In this document: piece after piece, positions 9,133-17,577 of the stretch
How positions within the stretch are numbered: position 1 is the stretch's first letter
Layout of the letters: every line of letters starts with the position of its first letter
From: Lysinibacillus sp. G4S2
GTDB taxonomy: Bacteria; Bacillota; Bacilli; Bacillales_A; Planococcaceae
Direction: 5' to 3'
NCBI RefSeq assembly: GCF_030348505.1
Contig: NZ_JAUCFJ010000002.1
Span: 1,120,001-1,184,000 of the forward strand
DNA: 64,000 nt
Notes under the pieces: model-generated
Database searches by the model: none
What the model was told of the DNA's origin: nothing
The model's input: only the letters and a program-made list of their open reading frames with translations
Program-made: the position numbers and the translations under genes

Positions 9133-10254
9133 ATGAAAGCTTTATTTCGCATTTTTATGGCATGTGCTGCGATTGCTTTGATTGGCTTTATGTTTTTTAA
9201 TACACCACGAGAAAATGAGCCATTGAAAGGCCCGAATGCCAATTCAAATATTATTCCCAAAAACGAGTTAAAACAACCAGAAGTAGGGGCAATGACACGC
9301 CCACAAAGCGGGATGTCGACATATATCGGTAAAGAAGTAAAGAAAATTGTGAGTAAATATGGTAAACCAGCACGAAAGGAACCATCATCCTTTGGGTATG
9401 AATGGTGGATCTACAATGAAAATGCTTCTACATTTTTTATGGTAGGCGTTCAAAATAATATTGTGACACAAATTTACATAGCTGGTGAAGATATAGATGC
9501 TTATCCGTTTGAAATTGGACAGAAACGCGATGATATTTACCGAATGACAATCATTGATTATGAAGTATCTGCGAATGTAGGTGAAAATATTTTCGTTTTC
9601 TCAATGAGTGAAGAAGATATGCAGACACGATTGCTTGTAAAATTCGATGGGATTTTTGCACAACTCTATATAGATAGAGAAACAGGTGAGTTAGAAGGAG
9701 TTCGCTTTACTGATAGTAAAACGCTTGCTCTTCATCAACCTTATGAAATGACTTATCAAGGGGAGCTTGTTACATCAGCACCACCTTCCTCGTTTTTACA
9801 GCAAGAAATCAATGTAGCGAATGCTACACAGCTAGATGATTTAATAAATGTAACAAGGATTCATCATGATTTACCTGTATTAGAAATGGATGAGTCATTA
9901 GAGGAAGTAGCAAAAATGCATAGTGAAGATATGAAGGTTCAAAATTTTGTTGGGCATGAATCACCAACAAATGGAGATTTAAAAAAGAGGTTAGAGACGC
10001 AGGGAATCATTTATAGTGAAGCGAATGAAAATCTTGCAACTGATTATTTTGATGCTATCGAAGCAATGCATGGCTGGCTTAATTCTCCTGAGCATCGTAA
10101 AGTCATTTTAAATGATAAATATACTACAGTGGGATCAGGAGTATTTTTAAATTATTATACGCAAATATTCGTAGAACCTTCTTCTCAAAAGCTGGATAGT
10201 GAGGAGGACTCTGAAATACCAGAGGAAAATATTGATGAATCATCACAGAATTGA
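9133..10254 (+). CDS. ylbC: CAP-domain protein YlbC
   Basis: A 373-residue exported or membrane-anchored protein. One hydrophobic segment (residues 5-22) is followed by a linker, a CAP-associated N-terminal domain (about 60-200, with SKYGKPARKEPSSFGYEWW) and a C-terminal CAP/SCP domain (about 230-350). The CAP domain shows MHSEDM, GHESP, NENLAT and HGWLNSPEHRKVIL. B. subtilis YlbC has this layout. No enzymatic role is established. An acidic tail ends the protein. An 18-bp terminator hairpin follows directly. Confidence 0.88.
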   Translation: MKALFRIFMACAAIALIGFMFFNTPRENEPLKGPNANSNIIPKNELKQPEVGAMTRPQSGMSTYIGKEVKKIVSKYGKPARKEPSSFGYEWWIYNENASTFFMVGVQNNIVTQIYIAGEDIDAYPFEIGQKRDDIYRMTIIDYEVSANVGENIFVFSMSEEDMQTRLLVKFDGIFAQLYIDRETGELEGVRFTDSKTLALHQPYEMTYQGELVTSAPPSSFLQQEINVANATQLDDLINVTRIHHDLPVLEMDESLEEVAKMHSEDMKVQNFVGHESPTNGDLKKRLETQGIIYSEANENLATDYFDAIEAMHGWLNSPEHRKVILNDKYTTVGSGVFLNYYTQIFVEPSSQKLDSEEDSEIPEENIDESSQN

Positions 10255-10255
10255 G

Positions 10256-10304
10256 CTTCATTCCTCCCACTTCTTCAGAGGTGGGAGGAATGAAGTGCTT
10301 TTTT
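10256..10304 (+). terminator. terminator of ylbC
   Basis: An 18-bp stem, perfect apart from one T-G pair (CTTCATTCCTCCCACTTC against its complement), closes a TTCA loop. A six-T run follows at 10299-10304. It begins two bases after the ylbC stop and sits at the left edge of the TnpB element. Confidence 0.92.
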
Positions 10305-10368
10305 CTTTACAGAACATACGTTTTTGTTGTATGTTGTGAATAATCAAAAAATAAAGGGGTGACGGGTA

Positions 10369-11874
10369 ATGACGAAATCGAAAAAAGATTGTTTTATTAT
10401 AGAACTCAAGTTGCTTATAAATACATGGCAAAAGGATATTCTATTAAAACGTTTTGAAATTGCCCGTACACTCTATAATACGACTTTGTCTTATGCAATA
10501 AAACAATATACTTTAATGCAGGAATCAAAACACTATCGAAAACAATTACGTTGCTACCAAAAAGCAAAAAAATCTAATGATACAAAAGAATTGAAGCAGA
10601 CCGCACAAGAATTAGATAACATTCGTCAATCTTTTGGATTAAGTGAAAATCAACTGCATGCGTATATTAAAAAGCATCAACATAACTATAAAAAACATAT
10701 AGATAGCAATACTTCCCAGAAAATCGCCTCTACTGTCTGGAAAGCGGTTCAGGATGTTCTATTTAAAGGGAGCAAAGCACACTTTAAACGTTACGGAATG
10801 CTTCATTCTGTAGAAGGGAAATCTAATAAAGCAGGCATTCGATTTAAAGAGAATGTTGTCTATTGGAACGGATTAACCCTTCCTATTCGTATTCGCAAAC
10901 AAGATTTATTTGTAGAAGAATCCCTTGCTCTTCATACCATTAATTATTGTCGTCTAGTCAAAAAAGTGATTCGTGGAGTACATACTTTTTACGTACAACT
11001 CGTGATGGATGGGGTTCCTCCTGCAAAGAGAATTCCATCTACAGGAGCCTTTCGACATGCCTATCAAAAACAAAAACGAGTAGGTATTGACATTGGTCCT
11101 TCTACCATTGCGGTTGTTTCAGAAAAAACCGTTTTCATCCAACAACTTGCGCCAGAAGTACCTTTATTGGAGAAACAAAAAAGACGTTTATTACGCAAAT
11201 TGGATAGAAGTCGTAGAAGTACCAATCCTAACAATTTCAACAAGGATGGTACTATTAAACATAGCGTCAAACTCCGTTGGACATATAGTAAAAACTATCA
11301 AAAAACAAAAAAACAAATAAAAGAATTATATAGAAAGAAAGCTTCCTACATCAAAGAAAAACATGGTGCGTTAGTCAATAAAATCTTGTCTCTTGGCGAT
11401 GAGGTGTACATCGAAACCATGCATTTTAAAGGATTAGCAAAGCGTACAAAAGAAACCAAAACAAATATACAGGGTAAAATCCAATCCAAAAAGCGTTTTG
11501 GAAAAAGCATTGGGAATCATGCCCCTGCGATGCTAGTGGAAATCATCCATCAAAAATTAGGTTACACAAAGCAAACGATACAGAAAGTAAATACGATCAC
11601 CTTTAGAGCCAGTCAGTATAACCATGTGACGGATCGTTATGAAAAGAAAAAACTCCATCAACGTTGGAGTCAAATTGGAAGTCATCTTGTACAACGAGAT
11701 TTATATAGTGCGTTTTTACTGATGAATAGTGAACCAAATTTACAACAAACGAATCAAGACTTATGCAATAAAACGTTTACTACCTTTTTAGAGTTACACA
11801 ATCAACATATAGAAGACTTAAGACAAGTAAAGAAAACATTCCCTCTTAGCATGGGAATCAAACAAATCAAGTGA
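10369..11874 (+). CDS. tnpB: TnpB-like RNA-guided endonuclease (OrfB), zinc ribbon lost
   Basis: A 501-residue OrfB/TnpB-family protein. The three RuvC acidic residues are present: D241 in GIDIGPST, E349 in VYIETM and D444 in QRDLYSAF, so the nuclease site looks intact. An HTH-like N-terminal part and a basic bridge (RRLLRKLDRSRR) are visible. Between E349 and D444 the family normally has a CxxC...CxxC zinc ribbon; here that stretch (FRASQYNHVTDRYEKKKL) has no cysteine pair. No tnpA accompanies it. In other members such proteins cut DNA guided by an RNA made from the element's right end. Confidence 0.88.
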   Translation: MTKSKKDCFIIELKLLINTWQKDILLKRFEIARTLYNTTLSYAIKQYTLMQESKHYRKQLRCYQKAKKSNDTKELKQTAQELDNIRQSFGLSENQLHAYIKKHQHNYKKHIDSNTSQKIASTVWKAVQDVLFKGSKAHFKRYGMLHSVEGKSNKAGIRFKENVVYWNGLTLPIRIRKQDLFVEESLALHTINYCRLVKKVIRGVHTFYVQLVMDGVPPAKRIPSTGAFRHAYQKQKRVGIDIGPSTIAVVSEKTVFIQQLAPEVPLLEKQKRRLLRKLDRSRRSTNPNNFNKDGTIKHSVKLRWTYSKNYQKTKKQIKELYRKKASYIKEKHGALVNKILSLGDEVYIETMHFKGLAKRTKETKTNIQGKIQSKKRFGKSIGNHAPAMLVEIIHQKLGYTKQTIQKVNTITFRASQYNHVTDRYEKKKLHQRWSQIGSHLVQRDLYSAFLLMNSEPNLQQTNQDLCNKTFTTFLELHNQHIEDLRQVKKTFPLSMGIKQIK

Positions 11875-12082
11875 GGGCTATTCCTCCGTAGGTAGAGCTA
11901 CCTGCCTTCGTTAAAACTTATTGCCAACACAACATCGGTTGTGTAAATAAGAAAGTCTTATAGAACAGAAGATAAATCAAAGATGTTGTACACAGGACAT
12001 AGCAACACCATCTGTGGAGAGCTTTGTAACGCTTCTCTTAAGTATATAAGAACCCCACTGCTTTAGCTGTGGGAGTAGTCAG
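11875..12082 (+). ncRNA. probable omega RNA / right end of the TnpB element
   Basis: Directly after the tnpB stop comes a 200-base stretch with no ORF and several short inverted repeats. It ends in the hairpin CCCAC-T-GC-TTTA-GC-T-GTGGG (12054-12073), the arrangement seen at IS605 right ends where the guide-RNA scaffold finishes. By analogy the guide would be the bases after about 12080. The 5' end is not defined and may lie inside tnpB. Confidence 0.6.
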
Positions 12083-12135
12083 AATAAAGTGATGTGGGAG
12101 TCTTGTATTAATGCGGGATAAAAAAGAAATTTGAG

Positions 12136-12180
12136 ACTGAAGATAAACTTGGCGAAATCAAGTTTATCTTCAGTTTTTTC
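12136..12180 (+). terminator. strong terminator-like hairpin upstream of murE
   Basis: ACTGAAGATAAACTTG and its perfect 16-bp complement flank a GCGAAAT loop, followed by six Ts. It isolates murE from transcripts running out of the TnpB element. Between the element and this hairpin (12100-12125) lies a short piece, TTAATGCGGGATA, found inverted at 27360; nothing else is seen up to murE. Confidence 0.85.
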
Positions 12181-12280
12181 GTTTTTTAGCCGAAAAAGAT
12201 ATGCAAATCGGCATCTACATTTTTCGTCACACCGATACATACGCCGTCATATGATAGAGAACTGAAAGGGGGAATGAAGC

Positions 12281-13756
12281 TTGCAATTAGCTGAACTATT
12301 GAAAGACTGGCCATGTAGCGTGACTGGAGGATCTATTCGCACAATTATTACGGGCGTTGAGGATTATGCACAGGCGATAAAGCCTGGAAATATTTTCGTT
12401 GTTCGCAAGGGCAAGAAAACATCGGGAAGCCGCTTTGTAAAAGAAGCATTAGCTCGGGGTGCTGCTGCCATAATATCAGAGGAAAGTATTTCACTACCTA
12501 TTACCGATCAAAATATCCCTTTTGTATGGGTTCCGAATACATCGTTATTTTTATCGTATGCGAGTGCAAAACTTTCAGCCTTTCCAGCAGAAGCATTAAC
12601 AGTCATTGCGATTACAGGTACTAATGGTAAAACAACAGTGAGTCATTTTGTGAGCCAGCTGTTAAGAGCCTTACATAAAAATGTAGCGGTTATTGGAACT
12701 GTAGGATTTTTCATCAATGAACAGAAGCAACAAACAATGTATGAACAATTAACAACATTACAAGCAAAAGAGTTGCATCCGATTTTAAAGCAATGTGTAC
12801 GAAGTGGAGTTACACATGTTGTTTTAGAAGCTTCATCGATGGGGTTACAGCAACATAGGCTTGATCATTGTGATATCGATTGTGGCGTTTTTTTAAATTT
12901 ATCGGAGGACCATTTAGAAGATCATGGAGGACTTGAGGCATATAAGCGTGCGAAAAAAAGGTTGGCAGATTTATCAAAAAAGCTAGTGCTAAATGGAGAT
13001 GATAATTTTTGCCGTTCTGTAGGTATTTATGATAAGAAAAAATCCTGCTCATTTGGCTTTGATAATCATAATGATTTACATATCCAAATTGTCAGTGAAT
13101 CCATTGGAAAAACGGTACTTTGTTTGCAAACATCATCAAGTGAGCATATTGTAGAAATCCCTTTTGTTGGTAAGTACCATGTGCAAAATGCTGTAGCTGC
13201 GTTAATGGCTTTATGGCGTCTAGGTTTCTCCATTGATGAGATAGCAGCGCATATGTGGTCGTTAAGACTACCAGAAGGAAGACTTGAAAAAATAGACAAT
13301 CCATTTGGAATTGATGTATATGTAGATTACGCGCATACTGCAGAGGCACTACAGGCTGTTTTACAAACTTTTGAGCGCTCGAAAAACCTTTACCTTGTAT
13401 TTAGCTGTGGAGGAAATCGAGATAAGGCCAAACGATTTGCGATGGGAGCGGTAGCTAGTAAGTATGCGGATGTCATTTTTTTAACAACCGATAATCCACG
13501 TGATGAAGACCCTATCGTAATTAACGAAAGTATTATTGCTGGTTTTACTGAACAGCAATATTATGAAATTTTTCTAGATCGAGAAGTTGCTATTCATCAA
13601 GCGTTAGCAAAGGCAGAAAAAGGTGATATTGTACTAGTTGCCGGAAAAGGGCATGAACAGACCCAACAAATAAAAAATCAAAAACTCCCTTTTTCCGATC
13701 AACAATGTATTCGAGATTACTTTTTAAATCTTATGACTAAGGACGGCGTTGAATGA
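12281..13756 (+). CDS. murE: UDP-MurNAc-tripeptide synthetase (MurE), DNPR type
   Basis: A 491-residue Mur ligase that adds the third amino acid to UDP-MurNAc-L-Ala-D-Glu in peptidoglycan synthesis. The ATP-binding P-loop TGTNGKT is at 112-118, the central domain contains AYKRAKKRL near the carbamylated-lysine site, and DNPR is at 404-407, followed by GKGHE. DNPR is the signature of enzymes adding meso-diaminopimelate; lysine-adding staphylococcal enzymes have DNPA. The start is the TTG at 12281 with AAGGGGGA upstream. The gene is outside the dcw cluster, where murE is missing. Its 3' end overlaps the convergent thioesterase gene by 20 bases. Confidence 0.88.
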   Translation: MQLAELLKDWPCSVTGGSIRTIITGVEDYAQAIKPGNIFVVRKGKKTSGSRFVKEALARGAAAIISEESISLPITDQNIPFVWVPNTSLFLSYASAKLSAFPAEALTVIAITGTNGKTTVSHFVSQLLRALHKNVAVIGTVGFFINEQKQQTMYEQLTTLQAKELHPILKQCVRSGVTHVVLEASSMGLQQHRLDHCDIDCGVFLNLSEDHLEDHGGLEAYKRAKKRLADLSKKLVLNGDDNFCRSVGIYDKKKSCSFGFDNHNDLHIQIVSESIGKTVLCLQTSSSEHIVEIPFVGKYHVQNAVAALMALWRLGFSIDEIAAHMWSLRLPEGRLEKIDNPFGIDVYVDYAHTAEALQAVLQTFERSKNLYLVFSCGGNRDKAKRFAMGAVASKYADVIFLTTDNPRDEDPIVINESIIAGFTEQQYYEIFLDREVAIHQALAKAEKGDIVLVAGKGHEQTQQIKNQKLPFSDQQCIRDYFLNLMTKDGVE

Positions 13757-14237
13757 CAAAAAAAGTAGCAGTCGCAATAGCAAGTTTTCGTCCAGTTTCA
13801 TCTTCAATATCACATTCCATCACAAGTGTTTGACGCCCTTTATGTACAAAACGTCCACGAGCGATTAGTTCTTTATTGGTCGTTGTAGCAATATAAGAGA
13901 CATTAATATTTGTTGTGACCACATTAAAGCCATCTGGTACTGAACGTGAAGCAAGTCCTCCCATTGCTGCATCAGCAATGGTTGCGATAATCCCACCGTG
14001 CGGAACCTTAATGGTATTATGGATAACGGGTGTAATTGGAATACGAACCTCACTGACCTCAGGATCAAATTTCCCGACCATATGTAAGGCAGCATTAATA
14101 TAACGGCGATGAATACCTTGTTGTTTATCGCGAAGGCCAGACAATAAATGTAGTAAAACTTCCTCATCTTCAGCTGTACTATGTTGTAAAATATCTGCTA
14201 GTAATTGTTCTATTTGTCCTTTAGATGATGTGATCAA
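13737..14237 (-). CDS. PaaI-type hotdog-fold thioesterase
   Basis: A 166-residue single-domain protein of the hotdog superfamily. The core motif HGGIIATIADAAMGGLAS (about residues 79-96) and the strand TTNINVSYIATTTNKELIARG are typical of PaaI/YdiI-like acyl-CoA thioesterases; the acyl group cannot be told from sequence. It is convergent with murE, overlapping it by 20 bases, and divergent from ylbF. Confidence 0.82.
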   Translation of the reverse strand: MITSSKGQIEQLLADILQHSTAEDEEVLLHLLSGLRDKQQGIHRRYINAALHMVGKFDPEVSEVRIPITPVIHNTIKVPHGGIIATIADAAMGGLASRSVPDGFNVVTTNINVSYIATTTNKELIARGRFVHKGRQTLVMECDIEDETGRKLAIATATFFVIQRRP

Positions 14238-14324
14238 TTAAAAAACTCCTTCATTTAAAAATATCAATAATGTAAAATTACCATAAAATCTGTTATGATG
14301 GGAAAGAGATTGGGGGAATTAAAA

Positions 14325-14771
14325 ATGATGATGACCTCTGACTGGGTAATCATTTTGGATGAGGCCGACGCGCTTTGCGAGATGATTCTTTCCTCTGAGC
14401 CTGCAAAAACGCTACAACAAGCGTATGATGCTGTTTATAGCGATGTTCAAATAATTGAAGCTATTCACGCATTTAATCGCATGAAAGAGCAGTATGAAGA
14501 TGTACAACGTTTCGGAAAATATCATCCGGACTATCATACAATTATGAAATCGATTCGTCAGCAAAAGCGCGCACTCGATTTAAATGAAAAGATTTCAGCT
14601 TTAAAGATTGCTGAAAATGATTTTCAAGATTTGCTTGACGAGATAAGCCTACTTATTGGAAAAACTGTATCAGAAGCAGTAAAAGTTCCTGTAAGTAATC
14701 CGTTTTTTGCATCAGGTTCTTCCTGCGGGGGAGGATGTGGCTCAGGTGGTTCTTGCTCTTGCTCTGCATAG
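14325..14771 (+). CDS. ylbF: regulator YlbF (RicF), Y-complex subunit
   Basis: A 148-residue YlbF/YmcA-family protein. In B. subtilis YlbF, YmcA and YaaT form a complex that promotes mRNA maturation by RNase Y and affects sporulation, competence and biofilms. The conserved EQYEDVQRFGKYHPDY lies near residues 51-66. The C-terminus CGGGCGSGGSCSC supplies cysteines used for Fe-S cluster binding. I choose the ATG at 14325 with GGGGGAA 7 bases upstream; an in-frame ATG at 14295 sits inside a TATGAT that looks like a -10 box. A terminator follows. Confidence 0.9.
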   Translation: MMMTSDWVIILDEADALCEMILSSEPAKTLQQAYDAVYSDVQIIEAIHAFNRMKEQYEDVQRFGKYHPDYHTIMKSIRQQKRALDLNEKISALKIAENDFQDLLDEISLLIGKTVSEAVKVPVSNPFFASGSSCGGGCGSGGSCSCSA

Positions 14772-14781
14772 ACTTCTTATT

Positions 14782-14831
14782 AGACTGTAACAAACTCGAT
14801 GAATTATGAGTTTGTATACAGTCTTTTTTTT
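14782..14831 (+). terminator. terminator of ylbF
   Basis: GACTGTA-ACAAACTC pairs with GAGTTTGT-A-TACAGTC (about 15 bp with one bulge) and is followed by nine Ts. It is the last unique sequence before repeat array B1. Confidence 0.92.
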
Positions 14832-14839
14832 ATTACAAA

Positions 14840-15605
14840 ACTACTGCGATAGAATCCTTAGAGCAACGGATAGGCTTATTGAAGCGACGGATAAAATGCC
14901 CAGGGTGAAGGATAGGCTTATCGAAGCGACGGATAAAACCGCAAGTGACGGATAGAATTATCAAAGCGACGGAAAGAATCCCAAAAGCGACGGATAAAAT
15001 GCCCAGAGTGAAGGATAGGCTTATCGAAGCGGAGGATAAAATCGCAAGCGAAGGATAGAATTATCAGAGCGAAGGATAGAATTATCAAGTCGACGGAAAG
15101 AATCCCGAGAGCGACGGATAAAATGCCAAGAGTGACGGATAGGCTTATCGAAGCGACGGATAAAACCGCAAGCGACGGATAAAATCGCAAGTGACGGATA
15201 GAATTATCAAAGCGACGGATAGAATCCCGAGAGCGACGGATAAAATACCCAGAGTGAAGGATAGGCTTATCGAAGCGACGGATAAAACCGCAAGCGACGG
15301 ATAGAATTATCAAGTCGACGGAAAGAATCCCAAGAGCGACGGATAAAATGCTCAGAGCGAAGGATAGGCTTATCAAAGCGACGGATAAAACCGCAAGCGA
15401 CGGATAGAATTATCAAGTCGACGGAAAGAATCCCGAGAGCGACGGATAAAATGCCAAGAGTGACGGATAGGCTTATCGAAGCGACGGATAAAACCGCAAG
15501 TGACGGATAGAATTATCAAAGCGACGGAAAGAATCCCGAGAGCGACGGATAAAATGCCCAGAGTGAAGGATAGGCTTATCGAAGTGATGGATAAAACCAC
15601 CAGAA
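14840..15605. repeat. minisatellite array B1, 20-21 bp units in a 103-bp higher-order repeat
   Basis: The whole stretch consists of diverged units around GACGGATA or GACGGAAA spaced about 20-24 bases. A marker box GGATAGGCTTAT occurs eight times, at 14867, 14910, 15013, 15137, 15259, 15362, 15465 and 15568. The intervals are 43, 103, 124, 122, 103, 103 and 103 bases: a higher-order unit of five base units, with a six-unit variant. Open frames here on either strand (up to 152 codons) are repeat artefacts of the type LSVALGILSV. The array separates the ylbF terminator from the terminator of the convergent phosphodiesterase gene. Confidence 0.9.
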
Positions 15606-15631
15606 CTTCGCAAATGAAGGCTCATCACCAA

Positions 15632-15673
15632 TATAAAACAAAAGGTAAGGGCTGTTTTCCAACTACCCTTACC
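15632..15673 (-). terminator. terminator of the glycerophosphodiesterase gene
   Basis: GGTAAGGG and CCCTTACC form an 8-bp stem (15644-15651 with 15666-15673). On the minus strand it is followed by TTTTGTTTTAT. It lies 30 bases beyond the stop of the gene ending at 15703. Confidence 0.75.
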
Positions 15674-15702
15674 AATTATGAATATGGAGATTAGGCTCCA
15701 TT

Positions 15703-16602
15703 CTATTTTTGTAGTAATTCTACAGCAATATCAGGTCGGTCTGTAACTATACCTTTTGCACCATTGCGAATTAACTTATTCATTGTTGCCGCGTCATTGA
15801 TTGTCCAATAGTGAACAGGTATGTTTAAGTTGCTTAAAAACTGAATAAACTTTGGAGAATCTAGTGCAATTACTCCTGATTTCGGTGGTATTTGGAATAC
15901 ATCTACCTTTGGGTGATATAAATGTCCAAATTGGCTTGAGAAAGAAGCGAATGCTTTACGAACATCTGATTCACCTGCACCGAGTGCTACTTGATTTTGT
16001 GCATAAAGATTAAAGCGATCTATCTGTTCGCCATAAAAACTTGTGACAACTACTCGATCTTCTGCACCAAGTTCTTCAATTAAACGCCATAATTTAGAAG
16101 GCATTAAACTCCCTTCATACGTATCTGGTGCATCTTTAATATCAATATTTATCAGCATATTTGGATAAGTTTCTATTAGTTCACGTAATGTTACAACGTC
16201 TATTTTTTCATTTCGATAAGGAAATTCCCCATCCAAATCTTCAAATTGATAACCGTGGTTTAATGCATTTATTTCTGCTAAAGTCATGTCTGCAACAAGA
16301 CCATAGCCATCTGTCGTACGCTCAACAGTATCATCATGGAAAACGATAATTTCCTCATCTTTAGTTAAGCGAATGTCTATTTCAAAGCCGTCAACACTTA
16401 ACTGTGCGGCTTTTTCAAAAGCAGGCATTGTATGCTCAGGTGCTAATTTGGCACCGCCGCGATGTGCAAGAATAACTGGATGATCGAACTGTAATGCTTG
16501 TTTACTTTCTCGTTGTTGAGGTTTAGAAATAGCTTTACTACCTGCCCAAGCCGCTGCACTTGCCGCTGCAATTGCAAGAGCAATCTTTGTTTTCTTACCC
16601 AT
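15703..16602 (-). CDS. glycerophosphodiester phosphodiesterase
   Basis: A 299-residue GDPD-family enzyme that hydrolyses glycerophosphodiesters to glycerol-3-phosphate and an alcohol. After an N-terminal hydrophobic stretch (about 5-20, a signal or anchor) come the catalytic LAHRGGAKLAPEHT motif, the metal site EIDIRLTKD and VFHDDTVERTTDG. These place it in the GlpQ/UgpQ superfamily; the exact substrate is unknown. I start at the ATG at 16602, with AAGGAGG 6 bases before it, rather than the TTG six codons upstream. A terminator follows and then array B1. Confidence 0.9.
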   Translation of the reverse strand: MGKKTKIALAIAAASAAAWAGSKAISKPQQRESKQALQFDHPVILAHRGGAKLAPEHTMPAFEKAAQLSVDGFEIDIRLTKDEEIIVFHDDTVERTTDGYGLVADMTLAEINALNHGYQFEDLDGEFPYRNEKIDVVTLRELIETYPNMLINIDIKDAPDTYEGSLMPSKLWRLIEELGAEDRVVVTSFYGEQIDRFNLYAQNQVALGAGESDVRKAFASFSSQFGHLYHPKVDVFQIPPKSGVIALDSPKFIQFLSNLNIPVHYWTINDAATMNKLIRNGAKGIVTDRPDIAVELLQK

Positions 16603-16856
16603 ATTCGTCCTCCTTAACAATTAAAATGATATAAAAGTACTGGCCAATTCACTTATGGATTTTCAGTGAACAAAACAAAATCAGTGAAGTTCTAACTAGT
16701 TTCTTATTTTCTTACTTAAGTGAATGTAAAACTCTTAATCAACGTTGTATGCTTTTTCATTATAACGGAAAAATGAGCGTTCTGTCAGCTAAACTCTGTT
16801 GCTATCATTTTCCGGTCTATGGTATTCTTTTATGTAAGAAATGAGGGGAATACTAT

Positions 16857-17129
16857 ATGAACGAACGACAAGGGCTAATCGTTTACGTCCATCAATTAAA
16901 ACATGCGAAGTCTCTTCGGAAATATGGTCATGTTCTTTATATTTCTCGGAGGCAAAAATATGTAGTGCTTTATTGCGAGCGAGAGGAAATTGAAACATTG
17001 ACAACAAAACTACAACGCCTTCCATTCGTGAAAGACGTTGTGAAGTCTTATCGTCCATTCGTTAAAACTGAATTTGAAAATGCAAAACCAGATAAAGCGA
17101 AGGAATATGACTATAAGGTAGGACTATAA
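16857..17129 (+). CDS. ylbG: YlbG (UPF0298 family)
   Basis: A 90-residue protein with the UPF0298 pattern: N-terminal [20 protein letters not shown], then [17 protein letters not shown] and [13 protein letters not shown]. This matches YlbG of Bacillus, of unknown function. In B. subtilis it directly follows ylbF; here an array and a phosphodiesterase gene have come between. It is tail-to-tail with the next gene, two bases apart. Upstream (16621-16856) I see only AT-rich sequence and a GAGGGGA site before the ATG. Confidence 0.87.
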   Translation: MNERQGLIVYVHQLKHAKSLRKYGHVLYISRRQKYVVLYCEREEIETLTTKLQRLPFVKDVVKSYRPFVKTEFENAKPDKAKEYDYKVGL

Positions 17130-17131
17130 TA

Positions 17132-17521
17132 TTACGTTAATGCTGGAATGTAGTGATGAAGTCTCATTATACCGATTAAGTATTGATAAAATAGTTTTGA
17201 TTCCGAAAATATAGATGAGTGCTTTATTTCTACAACAACCGCTTTTCGATCTAGTTGTTTAATACTTTCTTCGAACATTTTTTGTCGCTTTGAAGGCTGC
17301 TCCTCATTAAAAGGGATGCCTTCTCGACAAATATAAATCGGCAAGAATTTACTGTCACCGACTGGCTTTAAAGCGACTGCTAAAGAGGTAACCTTTTTTT
17401 CTTCTTTAGTGGAAGTTAGTATAAAGGCTTGGTGGAAGCGCTCTTGATTGGTTCTCACTATTTCAAGTAGCTCATAAACATCACCATAGCCCTCACCTAA
17501 TTCTATAAATTGTTGTGGCAT
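17132..17521 (-). CDS. conserved hypothetical protein next to ylbG
   Basis: A 129-residue soluble protein (MPQQFIELGEGYGDVYELLE at the start). Features seen are FLPIYICREGIPFNEEQPSK near the middle and LFYQYLIGIMRLHHYIP at the C-terminus. Similar short proteins accompany ylbG in other Bacillaceae and have sometimes been labelled methylthioribose kinase, which its size makes implausible. I start at the ATG at 17521 because GGAAAGGATGT lies upstream. No catalytic motif is recognised. It is divergent from the exported protein gene that follows. Confidence 0.75.
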   Translation of the reverse strand: MPQQFIELGEGYGDVYELLEIVRTNQERFHQAFILTSTKEEKKVTSLAVALKPVGDSKFLPIYICREGIPFNEEQPSKRQKMFEESIKQLDRKAVVVEIKHSSIFSESKLFYQYLIGIMRLHHYIPALT

Positions 17522-17577
17522 AAAAATTGCACATCCTTTCCAATACACATAGTATCATGCTGCGGGAGGTCAAGCAC

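Larger units (their letters stand above)
10305..12082 (+). mobile_element. IS200/IS605-type element, TnpB only (IS1341-like)
   Basis: The element carries a single tnpB-like gene and no TnpA (Y1) transposase. At the left edge AACATAC (10313-10319) and GTATGTT (10329-10335) form a 7-bp subterminal hairpin; CTTTAC just before it could be the target/TAM side. At the right edge a hairpin of the IS605 right-end kind lies at 12054-12073. No direct repeats are expected for this family. Both boundaries are approximate. It sits between ylbC and murE. Confidence 0.7.

Noticed and set aside
10305..10368. Possible remnant of tnpA upstream of tnpB
   Set aside because: The space holds only a hairpin and the ribosome-binding site; there is no room for a Y1 transposase or a fragment of one.
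14918..15600. 152- and 75-codon minus-strand open frames in array B1
   Set aside because: Low-complexity repeats (SVALGILSV type) produced by the minisatellite, with no start signal.
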